Assembly (NCBI GenBank): GCA_964057225.1
Contig: OZ059894.1
Coordinates: forward strand, 13,960,131 to 14,024,130
Direction: 5' to 3'
DNA: 64,000 nucleotides
Origin: Auanema rhodensis
Lineage: Eukaryota > Nematoda > Chromadorea > Rhabditida > Rhabditidae
Shown: positions 21,401 through 34,636 of the stretch, piece by piece
Position numbering within the stretch: the stretch's first letter is position 1
How the letters are laid out: every line of letters starts with the position of its first letter
The notes under the pieces: model-generated
Told to the model about the DNA's origin: nothing
Database searches by the model: none
What the model saw: only the letters and a program-made list of their open reading frames with translations
Program-made: the position numbers and the translations under genes

Positions 21401-24400
21401 CTTTTTTTTAAATCCTCAGGGTTTTTTAAACTTATCGTCCTGACCATTAAGTCTATATACCTTATTTTGTATTTGGACCAGAAATCTGGCTGATGTATCA
21501 AAACTGCCAACGAAAAGAAGAGTTCAGTTCATTCTTCCTTTTTGTTCTCCTTATTTTTTTATTCAAAGAGCCTTCGAAAACAACACTGTTATGAAGCCAC
21601 TCAATTGTTTGTTTTTGGGTTTTCATTCCCACCGTTTCCAACCCTTCACCTTTATTTTTAAACGTTGTATGGTTTTACTCTTGCATGACGAACGGTAATG
21701 GCCTTATCGTTTAGTTTTCTAATATTCTGTTTAATTTATATGCTATAGTTAAGCTTATTAATCCGTTCTGTTGACCTAAAAATACATTTACGAAAATAGT
21801 ATTCTTGTTAAGTGAATGAGTTGTGAGCGTGAGTCCCAATTTATTTCAGTCATTTCCAAATTTATCTCTCTCTAGAACCAGTTTGTTACCAATAAATTTT
21901 GCTCCTAAATCAATCAAACGTTTCAACTTCGATAATCTGTCGAACTTTTTCAAGTCCTAGAAGATGTTGTCCTCACACATATAAATTCTTTCTGATCATT
22001 TCCAACATGAAACAAGATGAGGTTGAAAAGGTGCCCCGCCTGATGAGAATCTCAAAAAAATTTTAGAAGATGGCCTTTGGAAACAGTTTTTCATACTTAC
22101 TCATCGTCCTTCCTTACATCGATCTAGTTCCGACTACTCTTTGTTTTCTCCATCGTTATCCTGCTTGTTCTTCCTTGAATATTAGATTTTGTTTCTTTAG
22201 CAATCCTACCTTTTTGCATATGTTCCAAGTACAAGCTTTCATGCTATTTTTGCTTAAATACATTAAAGATGAGCTGATGCTTGTTTAGACAAGCGTGGGG
22301 CACTTGCATTATCAACTGCTTCAATAGGAAATCGACCTTGGTCACAAGAATAGCTTCCGCCTCAAACAGCTGGCCATATCTTTAATCTTCGCAGCCAGCT
22401 TCTCACAATTTCATATTTTGTTGATTTCGGAAATCGAACGTCACAAAATTGTCAATGTATGCATTGGGTCATTCAATCGTTTGGTGCTTAGTATTTCGTA
22501 AATCTCTGTCATTTTAAATTTCTCATTACGTTCTCCGGAACGACAGATGTGGTACGAACGAGAAATCCTCTCAGATATTTTTTAAGAAAAGAATAGCATT
22601 CAGTATTTCTCTGATTTATACCAGGTCAAATCTTTCTAAAGTTTCAGCTAGAAAATTAGAACTAAAAGTATTTTTTTTCCATTAGATATTACTGTAACTC
22701 AGAGAATTAAAGAAAAATAAGCTTTTCTCACTTCACTTTCTATATTCATTTAATGAAAGTGTCACTCCATAGCTATCTTCATCATTTTTGGGAAAATTTC
22801 ATCTTGTTCCGCTAAAGCCCACTTCAGAATTCAATTTTGTTCAGCATTGCCAGAACTTCTTCGATATCATTTGAGCATTATTTATCTCTGTCCTTTTTAG
22901 GTTATGCCGACGAGGTACGGCTATCAGACTTACTAGGACTTACGTCTAAGATATTCAGTTCTATTGAATTATATATTTTATCAAGCTGATAATAATCCTT
23001 AAAAACATTCCACAACTGCCACCATTTCTTGATAGTTCATCCATCATCGCCTGACAATGATGCAATAGCTCCTAGTTTTTGTTTCCAGGTTCAGATTCTG
23101 CAAATCGTCTTTCATAGAAATTTTTTCTTGTTATATGCTACCGAAAACAAATTCACCATGTTTTTAACATTGAAAACCTTAGTTTTTTATGAATGATAAC
23201 CTTTTCTCAATAATTTTAATGCTGAACAAACGAAGATTCTTTCAAATTTTAAAACTTTATCAGTGGAGCTAGTGAATTCTTTAAATACCTATCATAAAAC
23301 TCCCTGTCACCTGACTCCATAAGCATACTATTTAATAAAACATTCCTCTCAATAATAGCTAATCCATCTAAATATTTCAATATGGATAAATTGTATGTTA
23401 ATAAGCTTGCAAAAATCAAATAAAAAATATAAACATTGATTCTTTCTCACTAAACTTGATAGCAATAGATCTTGATTATTTTTCAACATTATTTGTTATC
23501 GATCAAACGTATTAATACTACCAGCTACTCTCCTAAATTTATATCTATCTTTGTGGACCCGATAAGCATACTAAGGGGTCATCAGCTAAGTTGGAAGACA
23601 TTGACCGAAAACAACTTCCATCTTATTAGTCTATGCATTTAACTCGAAAGAAATCAAGAAAAAATGAGCAATAACTAGTTCCCCAACTAATGCGGAAAAT
23701 AAAAGATAAACGAAACCGACCGTTCACTAAACAATCACGATTTTAAATGCTTCACCTATTATTTTACGACGAGATGTGCTGTTAACGGTCGATCATTCTC
23801 ATACCTTATCATTTTCAAGTTAGATTGGCAATTACTGGTTGTGTTTTGAGTGGACTTCAAACTTCTGGACATTTGGACTAGGTTTGAGCATTTCCGTTTA
23901 ATATCTTAATATGTTTGAATACTGTTATATATATAGTTCTTCCATATCCCATTTAAAACTAAACAAATTTCTAATGCATTTCTAATAGATATAGTCTTAA
24001 TTATCTTATTTTCTTCCATATGTGATGACTTATTCTCGTGACAGTTCACAAATATTCATGCCGAAATGGAAATAGTTTTATGTTTACTGTTAATTCCATT
24101 TGGGGGTAAACACTGCCCATCAGTTCGGGACCCATAATCATGACTCAACCAGAAATGTTGATTGTCTACATTTACTCAAAGTACAAAATTGTTTGCTTTT
24201 TCTTTATTCACGACTAAATCACTAGCTTTTTTTTCGATAAAATAGCAAGCATATCACATCATGATAAAAGTTTTCGAAAACATGTCCTAGTGAATATGAA
24301 AAAAAATGTTGATTTAAAATTTTGGTAAATATATGACATAGATACACAATGTTTTTCCAAATCATCTTTTAAAAAAATAGCGGATGCGATTTCTATATGC

Positions 24401-26795
24401 GCCATTATCTTAAAACAAAAATATTTTTTTATTTGGATTTTTATATTTGTCTTACTTGGTTTTCTTGAACTTCGCAATTCTGTACAGGAAACTGTTGGTT
24501 TCTGTTGGCAGCTGATCATCCATGCGATCGAATTGCTATTTGTTTAGGTGATCATATTTACACCAACGTCTCATTCATTGATAGGTGGTCAACAGAAGTT
24601 CTTATTAAAATTTCGATCGTTATTGAGTGTGATTCTAGCCTTTTTGGTTTATTTTACGCTAATGATTAAGGCATTCATTTTCGATATTCATAAATAATAT
24701 AGATATACCCTTTTAACTAGCTTTTCTCTCATGCGAATGGTCATGTATCAGCACTATTAATATAAAATTGTTATGCGATCGCACTCTCATATCGATATGC
24801 GCGTTAGGTTGTGGGTGTTAATGTCTTATCTTTAAATCTTTTCATTTTTCTATGATCACAAGGCTCATAAGACCAATGCCACACTCATATCTTATGTTCC
24901 AGTTGCGTAAATAAATTTCACCAACTGGGTTTTAAGCCAACCATGGATAATTACTTTTGCTTCAGCTGCAAGCCTTTGTTCAGTTAAAGCTGATGAGCTT
25001 AATCGTGTAACACTCAATATCTGGCTTATACACTTCGCTTTCAATATACGCAAATAAGAAATTCTTTTTTCTTCAATACTAGAGTATGACTCAAAAACTT
25101 GCCATATCAGATATATCTGGTGCCTCAATTTTGGTATATAGAATATGTCGTTTGATATATACATATTTCTATTAGTCTTCAGTATATATTACCTCTATTG
25201 TAAGCTTCGTGCTCTGTTAAAAAGGGTTCTGGTTCGCAACATTTCCAGATGCTAACCACATGGTCAATTTCTTTCTAGGTTTTCACTATTTTACTTACTA
25301 CTTTTATAATATATATTCTTTTTTAACTCTAACTTCGTCTAAACATTCTTAATGTTTTCTTTTTTTGTCGTAATATGATAGAACAGTTGGTGAGCCAACG
25401 GGCAGTTTTGAATAGAAAGCCTAATCTTCACAAAGAAATCGCTGACCAATTAAATCTCCGTACAGCCGTTCATTTTTCGGCTAGTCTTTCTCTCAATTTG
25501 CCCTGTTTAAACTCGTATAGCTGTTCAGCACCCAGAGGTCTTTGGGTCCTCCGCCGTAAAAAAAGTCGAAACGCATGTTTTCGCTCTCATATATCTGCTG
25601 AGAGTCCGTCGAAAATAATTTTTCTATATCAAAAACCTCTGTCCTGTTTCTTTATACATAATTTCTTAAAAGAAAACCTATTAAATAAAGTACCTATATT
25701 TACATGGCACCTTTATTTTGCTAAAAAACGTTCTAGCATTTATTGCTTTCAGGGAGAACGAATGTTCTTTTTCATTAATATTTCTGAAATTGTCGTTCTG
25801 ATTAGTTTTAATCTGTAGAACGTTGTCTTCTCTTTAAATATATTTTGTCTTAAAATCGTTTTGCTCGATATCAATTTGAATGATGTCAACCCAGCATTCT
25901 AGCACATGTTCTCTTTGTGGGCATTTATTAGTTGTTCACCTCAGTATTAGAGCCTGAATGGATGAGAATACTTAAATCATTATTTCAAGAATTTCGGGCT
26001 CGTGCATTTCGCTTTGTATGACTCAAATATGTATCTCCAACTCCTTACTCTTTTATTCTATGGTCGGTAACATTGACATTATGTACTAGCCCATTGATTC
26101 ATAGTGTTTGATCGAAACTTATTCCAAACTGTGTCGTGTGGGCTGCTCGCCAGGAGATTAGAAGCATTCGTCTTCGAGTAGATCATTTCTAGTTAGCTTT
26201 CGTCCATACAGTGCCGCAGTGTTATTCTCTTTGTTCCATCTCTTTGACCACCCGCACTTACATTTTTTGTTCGTTTCTTAGCCATGTGTTAGGAAATACT
26301 GAAAAAGGTTGTTCTTGGGCCCGTTCTTTTTAGCAAACGGCCACCCTCTGACTGCCTGTTCAACGACCCAGGTCATTCATAGCCTAGAACCTCAGCAGCT
26401 GCAGTCGGCAGACAGTTTTCTCAGACAATCGGCGTTCTGTCCGCTCGTCCAATTCTAATTTCTTTTTCCCTATTCTCACAATATAACTTTTTTGCTCATA
26501 TTATATACCCAACCCATATATTTGATATCTGTGGTTGGAGCTCATTTGACTAAACCTGCCATGAGCCCTGTGTTTACAGCGTCCATTGGTCCAATTCGTT
26601 GGACGCATTGGATGGATGCCAAGTACTTGTTCTTTGCTTCCGCTTATTCTCGTTATACTTCCTACTACTAATCTGAACATCATTTTATGATATGTCAATT
26701 ATTATTTCTTGTACTTTTAACTTTTGCTTCTGAAAAAGTTTTCCAATTGAAGTGTTGTTTTGAATATGTTTTTACTATTTTATTGTTCATAACGT

Positions 26796-26848
26796 ACTTT
26801 GTTACTGATTGATCAGCTCCGCACTTTGTTACTGATTGATCAGCTCCG
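26796..26848. repeat. Perfect tandem duplication, 27-base period
   Basis: ACTTTGTTACTGATTGATCA... begins at 26796 and again at 26823; 26 bases are identical in both copies, through CAGCTCCG. It lies in non-coding DNA. Both copies carry TGATCA palindromes. Confidence 0.95.
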
Positions 26849-28689
26849 TTCTCGTACTTCTCATTATTTCTAATTTCGACATTTATTTCAGATTGTGAAC
26901 TATGTCTCAATAAGTATTTCTATTATTACTATTCAACTCTACCTTGCACCTTTTATTAACCGCAAATTAGAGCACCGGCAGACAAAATGAAGTTAGTTGC
27001 TTTTTTGTTCTTTTATCTTTTCATCACCTGTTTTATATTTTTTCAACATTCTATTAATTTTTTGTTTGATTGTTTGTATGGGGGTCATTGAGGGTGGTCT
27101 GGTGGCCACGCGGCTTCTTATGGCTTGCGCTTAGATATTGATTGAGTGCTCTCTTTCTATGTCCCTTCATCGGTTGATGACGTTTATGCTAGTTCAGGAG
27201 ACTATCTGGTCATCACCATTAAACAAAGTAGTACATTGAAAAATAGTTAGAAAGTATTCCCGGAGTTTCAAACCCTTTGTAACGAGCAATATTGTTTATC
27301 TCATTATGAACTGCATCATAGCCTCAACGAATTCTTACATATAAATATTCCATTACGGATCGTATATATCACTTGTGTGAAAAGTAGCTCGAAATTTAAT
27401 ACTTTCAATGTTTCAAATCTTACATTATTGCCTTAAACTTACAATTTGAAATGAGTAATGCTGATCAAAATATTTCATTATTTCTATTGTCATGTATAAG
27501 GCAGCCTTGGGATGTGTGATGGTCACCACATTAGACTATGTAAATAATAGAGGCCTTATAGTCTCCCTTCAACGCTTCCTTTTGAGTGTTCTATAGTAGC
27601 GTCGTTTCGATTCATAACACAGATTAGTAGAGAAGTGTCCAAGCCTAAACACTACAGATACCGAATTTTGTTGCTAGTTGCCTTTTTATAGTAAGCCTGG
27701 TTTTTTTCTGAAAGCTGTTAAATCAGGCCGGGGAAGTTAAAAAAAGCGACTATGTTGTTCTCTACAGAGTTCATGTTATAACAAACCATATATAGAACCC
27801 TTGGGAGGTTTTTTGACAAAATGTTTCATTCTGGACCTTTGACCTATAGTAACTTTCGAAATGATGTAATATACATTTGGTGTTATGTGTTTTAGAAAGC
27901 ATGGATTTGCACGTTAACCTTTTATATATATATATTGCTTATATACCTATTTTTTCAATAATTGTATTTGCTTCTACGAATATTTTAAAGATTTTTTGAA
28001 GCTATACTCTATATACATTATATTTTTTGTTAGGATTAATTGGCAAGTTATGCAATGGTTAAGATTGCTTTCTAGCCTCGTTTTCTGCAATTCACTTGAA
28101 TGTTGTAGTTCATCATTGGTGAAACAACAGCTGCTACTGAGACATACGATCGAGGCTGTTTGAATCCCCTGAGTTCGTACCCTCCCGTTGTTAATGCCCT
28201 CAACCCGCTGATTCTTCCGTTACATTTAATATAAGGATCCTTCATTGGTCAGATTATATATTCAAATGAATGTCTTTTCAAATTTAAAAGTCGATTCTTT
28301 ATATTCAACATTATAGATAAATCGGATAGTCTTTTTGCCTCGGTAGCAGCCGAAACTGTTTACAGTAAAATAATAATGTTGGCATTTTACTGTTTTTGAA
28401 TATGAAAATACAGATTTGAAAATATATATAGAACAATCCACTAATTAAATGTATTGTTATTAGTTACTTCATTAATGGTATTTAGTCACAGGAGTACTAA
28501 TCTGTTGTTCAATTTGCCTGCACTATCCACCTTGCAGACTTCAAGCATTGCGTATATGTCTTAATTTGTTCCATTCTACATACTCTGAAGACAATTTCTC
28601 TAAACGAGTGTTGGCCTAGTTTGTGTTATGCATTGGATTCTCTTTATACTTAGATATTACATCAAGTGTAATTCTGTGATTATCCTCTT

Positions 28690-28920
28690 ATTGGCTAACG
28701 ACCTTAGAGGCGAGCGCACCAGAATGTTGTTCACTTGCTGTTCCTTGGATGGAGAGGAAGGCTGGTCCGATGTATTATGGAGGACGACGACTGATGATGG
28801 CGGCGAGGCTAGTAGTAGCAGCAAGGCGAGGTCCGCCCCTCTCGGGCACGCGATCTCCCTGTGCGCGTCCATCCGCGCTCTCCGGCCCATCTAACCCCTA
28901 GCCCAACCAACAATGCCTCT
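28690..28920. other. GC-rich island upstream of unc-34
   Basis: About 230 bases with GC well above 55%, the sharpest compositional island in the window. It is open on both strands (+ 28628-28894; - 28657-28890). On the + strand an ATG at 28723 opens a reading frame with the acidic stretch DGEEGWSDVLWRTTTDDGG. It may be a promoter island or an alternative first exon of unc-34 (see findings). No homologue recognised. Confidence 0.4.
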
Positions 28921-29371
28921 GTAGCGATTGAACCTCAACTTAGGAGTTTTCCGATGACAGCCGATATCACCTTTTAAATTATATTTATTCGTTTTTTTCT
29001 TGATCCTCAGTTTTAGTTTTTTTTATCTTCAGTTTTATCTGAATATCTGTTAATAGTATTAATACTACGTTTATCTTTTTCTTTACGGCTCATTCCTATT
29101 ATTTTCACCAGCTCTCCTGATTAAATTCGATCACATCGGTTTTTTATCTCATTGTTCGAATATTCTATTTAGCGTGTCTTGTTCAAGACTACGCTGATAC
29201 AGTCGTTTATCTTCACTATTTGTTTGCCTCCAGAATTTAAAAGAAAGAGAAAAACGTCTTAGGAGCAGACGTATTGTCCCAATTTAATTTTTCTATTGAT
29301 TCTTCTTGTTATTACCAGTGACTAAAACATTGCTTTTTATTTTATTTTAACTAATACAATTCTTAGCAATA

Positions 29372-32300
29372 ATGTTGTCATGCCCTCCAAGACCCTATAA
29401 TACTTGTACGGGCGCGACTTCTGTTTGTCGCCCAAGAAGTGGTATTTATCAAACACCTGGAAGGTATGGTTTCATGTCTTACCTCTTTTTCATTTATAAA
29501 AAAACATTTCTATGAATTTCTCACAATTGTATTGAAAATGTTTCACATTCCCCACCGGGTTTGAAGCTACACCAGCAGCTCTATCAAAGTGTCAATCAAA
29601 GCGTTATTTCTATGATGTATGACTAGCAGATGAGCTCAGGCGGTTATTGAACTTCCGAAATGGGTGGCGAGTTCCTCTACTATTTGGTTTTGCCTCTCGT
29701 ATCACTGAACTTTCTAATACTCAAATTATTTATTGTTTGCATCACAGTATTCAATAAAGTTCTTGTACGAAACTGTGAGACTGTGGAGGTCATGTTTTCT
29801 TCCGCTGTACAGATCATATCAGATAATCAATTATCGTCGATGGACAGTTACCCAAATGACTTCCTGGTGTCGTATATTCCTTGTCTATCAGATTGAGTGT
29901 GAACGCGTGAGAAATGAAACTAAAAACTACAAAAGTAAATGTGAAGCTCTTATAGCGGTGTACTTGTCTTTGAGCATTCATTATTGAATTAATCTCTTTA
30001 GTTTTGTTGACTTTATCACCGTTGAGATGGCCTCTGTATCTCCTCTTGTTGAATATTCCTCGTTCATTATAAGCCTTCTAGTCTTTTCTTTGCTTTAACT
30101 ATGCGTTACATTCCTGTGTTGAATATCTTGTCGTCATTGTGTCTTCCTCGACTTTGCCAATTTGCATATCTCACACTGGGTCAGCGAGGGGTCATCTAAT
30201 GAGGATGAGGATGTGCTGAATGTTCAGGACAGAAGGCTCAATATGGATAATGTGATGTTTTGCTATTAGCAAACCATATCGTTGAGCTTTCTTGTATTAA
30301 ATATATGCTTCTGTTGGAGGGAGAGATATACATAGATTGGTTTGAAGGCACAACGGGCGATTGGAAAGTATGCATAAGATTCTTTCTCTTCACTCTCATT
30401 GTGGATTACGAATTATAATGTTTCAATCCCATGGGTGTTTTTGATTAGAACAATACTTTTGACGCTTTAAAAAGAAAAAAAACATATTTCAACTCAAGGA
30501 GTGAGCTAGGCAAGTAATAGCGGCTTTCAAAGCTACAATTCGCACGTCAAGAGAAATCTGATTATCTGAGTAGTAGCCATCGCCAGTAGTTAACGATGCG
30601 TAAACTCTTGAGTTTAAGCTCGAGCTGGACGTTTTCGAATATCGCTTTTTTCACTTGAGATGAGAGTTATAGTTCTTCCAACATTACTTTTGTTTTTTAA
30701 TCTCGTGATTTTTTTTTGTTTCACGGAGAAGAGAGTCGAAAATTCGAAGAATTTCTAAAGAAGAAGCTTAAACGGTGTGGAAGTAAACCACAATTTATCA
30801 TTCTGCTTAGTTGAACACTAACATTTGAACGGAATAGATAAGGCATGGCTTATACTAAGCAAAAGTTGAAATTCAGCTTTTTTGGTTCATTTCGTTAGGA
30901 GAGTAACAGAAAACATCTTTACATTCCAACTGTTCGAAGGATTTTTTTTTTAAAAAGACAGGATAATCTTTAGTTGACATTCATGATCAGTTTTTATTCT
31001 TCATCTGTGGTAGATTTTTGGAGTATTGAATTCGCTGTTTTTGTTTGGGTTTGGCTTAGTACATCGCCGTTTAAATCCGTATTTTTATTGACACTATTCA
31101 TGACTAGCTATTTCTTCCCGAAGAAGAAAGCTATTCTGATTTCAAAAGAAAGCCGATGCGGCTAACTAATGGACGAACTCTATTTTATTTGACATTCTCT
31201 TTCATATGCCTGTCATATTTGATATGAAAATTGTTCAGTTTCTGTTGAGGCATCAATGGTTCGTATAGCCAACACATGATCGCGTGGGCATTTCGCTTCG
31301 GCATTTAAATTTAATAATTTCTATTATTTCAAAATGTATGTAGGTTGAGGCAAAACTGTCAGTATGGGTATGACTCAGTCAACTGTAGCAATTAGAACGC
31401 TCTAAGCGCTTCGTGAAACGTGGGAATGTCATTGGGCTTTGATCACTAGATTTATTCGAGTAGACAAACGGGGGGATAGTTCGATAAAAATAGGGTTCTT
31501 AAAATATAAAATATATGAAAAATAGCTAATAAGAAATTAATTTTTTTTTCAGTGAGACTCCCATTGCTCAGGCCATAGCTGATGTTATGCTATATAATGA
31601 AATGAGAAAATCGTGGCAACCGCCAGAGGGAACAGATGGAAAATCACACGTTCAAATTTTACAGCATAATGTCAACAATGCTTTTCGAATCGTCGCAATT
31701 AGTACTCAGGTAGGAATTATCTCGTTTTTCGTTTGACAATGGTCGTTCTGCGTAAGTGAGAGGGTAGTAGGGATACTTAATAATCTTCAAAAATGTGTTC
31801 GATGCAGTCCTTCATGTGCTTCTTTCACTAACTACTCGTGCAACTTCATTATGAATTCGAGTATTGTTAAATAAGGTATTCTGGGCTAGTTCATTCGTAT
31901 ATTCAGTAGAAAAAAGCCTAAAACGTGATTTTTAAAGGGTTTTTTTTTTCATTTCTACACATAATTTCACAGAAAATATACTACGCAGTTAAGAAAGTTT
32001 AGAAAATTCAAAATAGTAGGGGATTTTATAGCATTTGTAATAATTTTTTAATTTGAGCCTTAAATCTCAACAATCGAATGAGATTATTACTACAATCCTG
32101 AACGGATTTATTGAAGTCATTGAAATGTATTAATCTAAATATCATACCACAATTGCCTGTATATTCATCACATTGTCACCTATGGACCGGTGCCGTGATG
32201 ATGCCCTTTCACCAATCCCATTAGTGACAGACCGTCTGGTTTCCAGTTCATATCCTCTTTTGACCATAACTCTCGTTTTTCTTCGCATCAACCAAATTTT

Positions 32301-34636
32301 GTGATTATAAAGAAATTTCGAAGGACACTATTGAGAAAGTACTATGACCATGTGAAAGATGTGAAAAGAAAAAATCTTATTTTTTTTTAACTTTCAGGAG
32401 AGATTTTGTGTCCTCAATTGTAATATTCATCCACGATTGAAGTATCATACTGCAACTCCTACGTTTCATCAATGGAGAGATGAACAACGACAAGTTTATG
32501 CTCTCAATTTTGCATCTGATGCTGAAGCTAAACTCTTTGTAATGGCAATGGGCCGAGTTCAAGAAATTCTTACTAACCAATCTTTACACGGAAACAGTGA
32601 ATATCATAGTATCCAGCACGGTGAGTTGTTTTTTTTGCTATTTAACAAAAATTCCTCTCGTCAACACGGTGTTCTTTGTTCTCCCCTTTTTTTAGTTTTT
32701 GCCGCTATTTTGAGTAAAATTTCTATTGCCTTTCCCAACAAACCTCATTCTATATAGTTAGCTTTGCTCATCATCAGTGGACAGTGACTTGCATATATTT
32801 TTAAGTTTCTATTTTCTAAAAAGCAACACTTTTATGACGTAAATTTTTCAAATTAGTGTTTTATTTTTGTCAAAAATTTACAGTATTGATCTCTTTTTAT
32901 GCATGAAGATTAGGGTTCTTCAACAAACATTCTATACTGTCTTGATCATCAAAATCTTTTAGTTTTCACTAGCTTACCTGAACTGGTTTTGTGTTTCGAG
33001 TTTCAACCCAAGTTGTTGCTTTCGAAGGTGCATTACACTTCGTCATTGTTATTTTTTTACTTAAAGTATAATGCTGAAATCAAACTGGATTGTTCATCCT
33101 TAATCTCTACTTGATACCTTACGCCCATTTTCTTGATTGCCTTTTCTTCATCTCTTCTTATCTGCGGAGTTGCTCTTTCTTTTGAAAAATCTAGCAAAGA
33201 TTATCCCAGATATACTCTAATCATAACGCAAACGATTTGATTTGGGCAATTTTTTTTGCATTTCTATTCCTTTCTTCTCTGGCGTTTCATGTCCCTTGTT
33301 TCTGCGCTGTGCTGTCGAAAAGACGAAAAAGTGTTAATGGTATCTCAAGATATTATTAAACTTGGTAAAGCATTTAAAGAGGGTATTTTTTATTTTTGGA
33401 ACTTTGCTTTATCGTATAATTTCAGATAATGTGTACCAAGATCCTCATCAGCACTTACAACATATCCAATCAGCACCTAACTTTCGCGATGCTGATAATT
33501 CACTTCACCCGAGCTTTAGGTACTGAGTAGTTATTATGGGTTTGTTATGTTGTGTATCTTTAGAAAATCCTCACATGCCATACAAGGAAATGATTTGTTG
33601 AATCAACAACAGAGGCGTAGTTCACAAGGTTCCAATTCTTCACCTAATGGTCTTAATGGAATGGCTCAGGTAATTAATAGGGTTTATAAGGTATATATTG
33701 CTGTTTTTTAGCAAGGGCTACAGGCAACACCCAGTCCATCTCGTGTTCCACCTGCGCCTCCTGCACCTCCTAGTGGCGGACCCCCACCAGCGCCTCCTCC
33801 ACCTCCTGCAGGAATTGCTACTGTGAACGCTCCTGCTGCTCCTCCCCCACCACCACCCGACTTATTGTCTGCAAAACCAAGCGGTGGAGCAAGGTATTTG
33901 ATCCTACTTAATTCTATTTACAATTTTTCAATTCAGTCTTGCCGATCAATTGAAAAATGCATCTCTGAGGAAAACAACTGGAGCGAAAGAGAGTAGATCG
34001 CAGTCGTTGGCAGAGACGGGATCATCTTCAGCTCCACCACCCTCTACATCTAGTGGAGGAAGTATGAAATTTGACAATTTTCAATAATATAATTATATTT
34101 TATAGCACATGGTTGTCTAATTAGTGAATTAGCTGCTACTATTAACAAGCGTAAAATAAATCAAGCTAAAGCTGATGCTGCTGATAGTAAGTCGAATATA
34201 AGCAATGGTCAGTTTTTATTCTCGCATAGATTCTGAAATATGTCATTCTCCAGGCTCTTCCGATAGTGGATGTGGAGGTATCCAACCACCATCAAATGGA
34301 GTTAAGAAATGGGAAAGTGTGAAAACAAATGGTCATGTAGAAAGTCCAAAGACTCACAGAAAGTAAAACTACTAGTTCAGTATGCGCATTATTGTTATTC
34401 ATTTGCAGAGTTCCGTCGGGCTCTTCAATATCATCCCAAGAAGAATTAACGACAAAACCAAGTGGGCCAGTTACAGCTGAATTTTTGGAACGGTAACTAA
34501 ACTTTCTTCTCTTACCCAATATAAATATCGATTTTTCAGTTTTAAAGCAGATTTGATGGTTGAAGTTCGCCTAGAAATTAACAAAGCTAAACAAGATATC
34601 ATTGAAGCTTTAAAGATAGAGCTATCAAAAAAGTGA
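29372..34636 (+). CDS. unc-34: UNC-34 / Enabled (Ena/VASP actin regulator)
   Basis: Actin-filament elongation factor acting at leading edges in axon guidance and cell migration. The first coding exon (ATG 29372, just after a tcttag acceptor that may be trans-spliced) ends in phase 2 and joins 31552. The EVH1 domain (residues about 33-145) shows SETPIAQAIADVMLYN, W in KSWQPP, HVQILQHNVNNAFRIVA and PTFHQWRDEQRQVYALNF. A Gln/Ser linker follows (NQQQRRSSQGSNSS), then a profilin/SH3-binding proline region (about residues 233-274), a G-actin-binding-like motif LADQLKNASLRKT, and a C-terminal coiled-coil tetramerisation helix FKADLMVEVRLEINKAKQD with stop TGA 34634-34636. Total about 448 residues, close to the C. 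elegans protein. Introns of about 2.1, 0.7 and 0.8 kb lie at the 5' end. Confidence 0.93.
29466..31551 (+). other. Intron 1 of unc-34
   Basis: 2.1 kb between the gtatgg donor after QTPG and the ttttcag acceptor before ETPIAQ. It is T-rich on the sense strand, with no recognisable RNA or protein gene inside. The ORFs at 29660-29896 and 29733-29987 overlap in different frames and look random. Confidence 0.65.

Larger units (their letters stand above)
16618..29371. other. 12.7-kb block without recognisable gene, T/C-rich on the + strand
   Basis: From the start of the secreted Pro-rich gene to the first coding exon of unc-34 I find no protein domain, tRNA or transposase. The + strand is rich in T and C (poly-T runs and strings such as tctctctttctttcc), which removes stop codons and creates spurious hydrophobic ORFs (for example 18205-18564 and 19761-20138). 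GC-richer islands stand out at about 16740-17000, 18930-19070, 26300-26440 and 28690-28920. Intron 1 of unc-34 (29466-31551) continues the same texture, so much of the block may be a long 5' intron or the upstream control region of unc-34. Confidence 0.6.
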
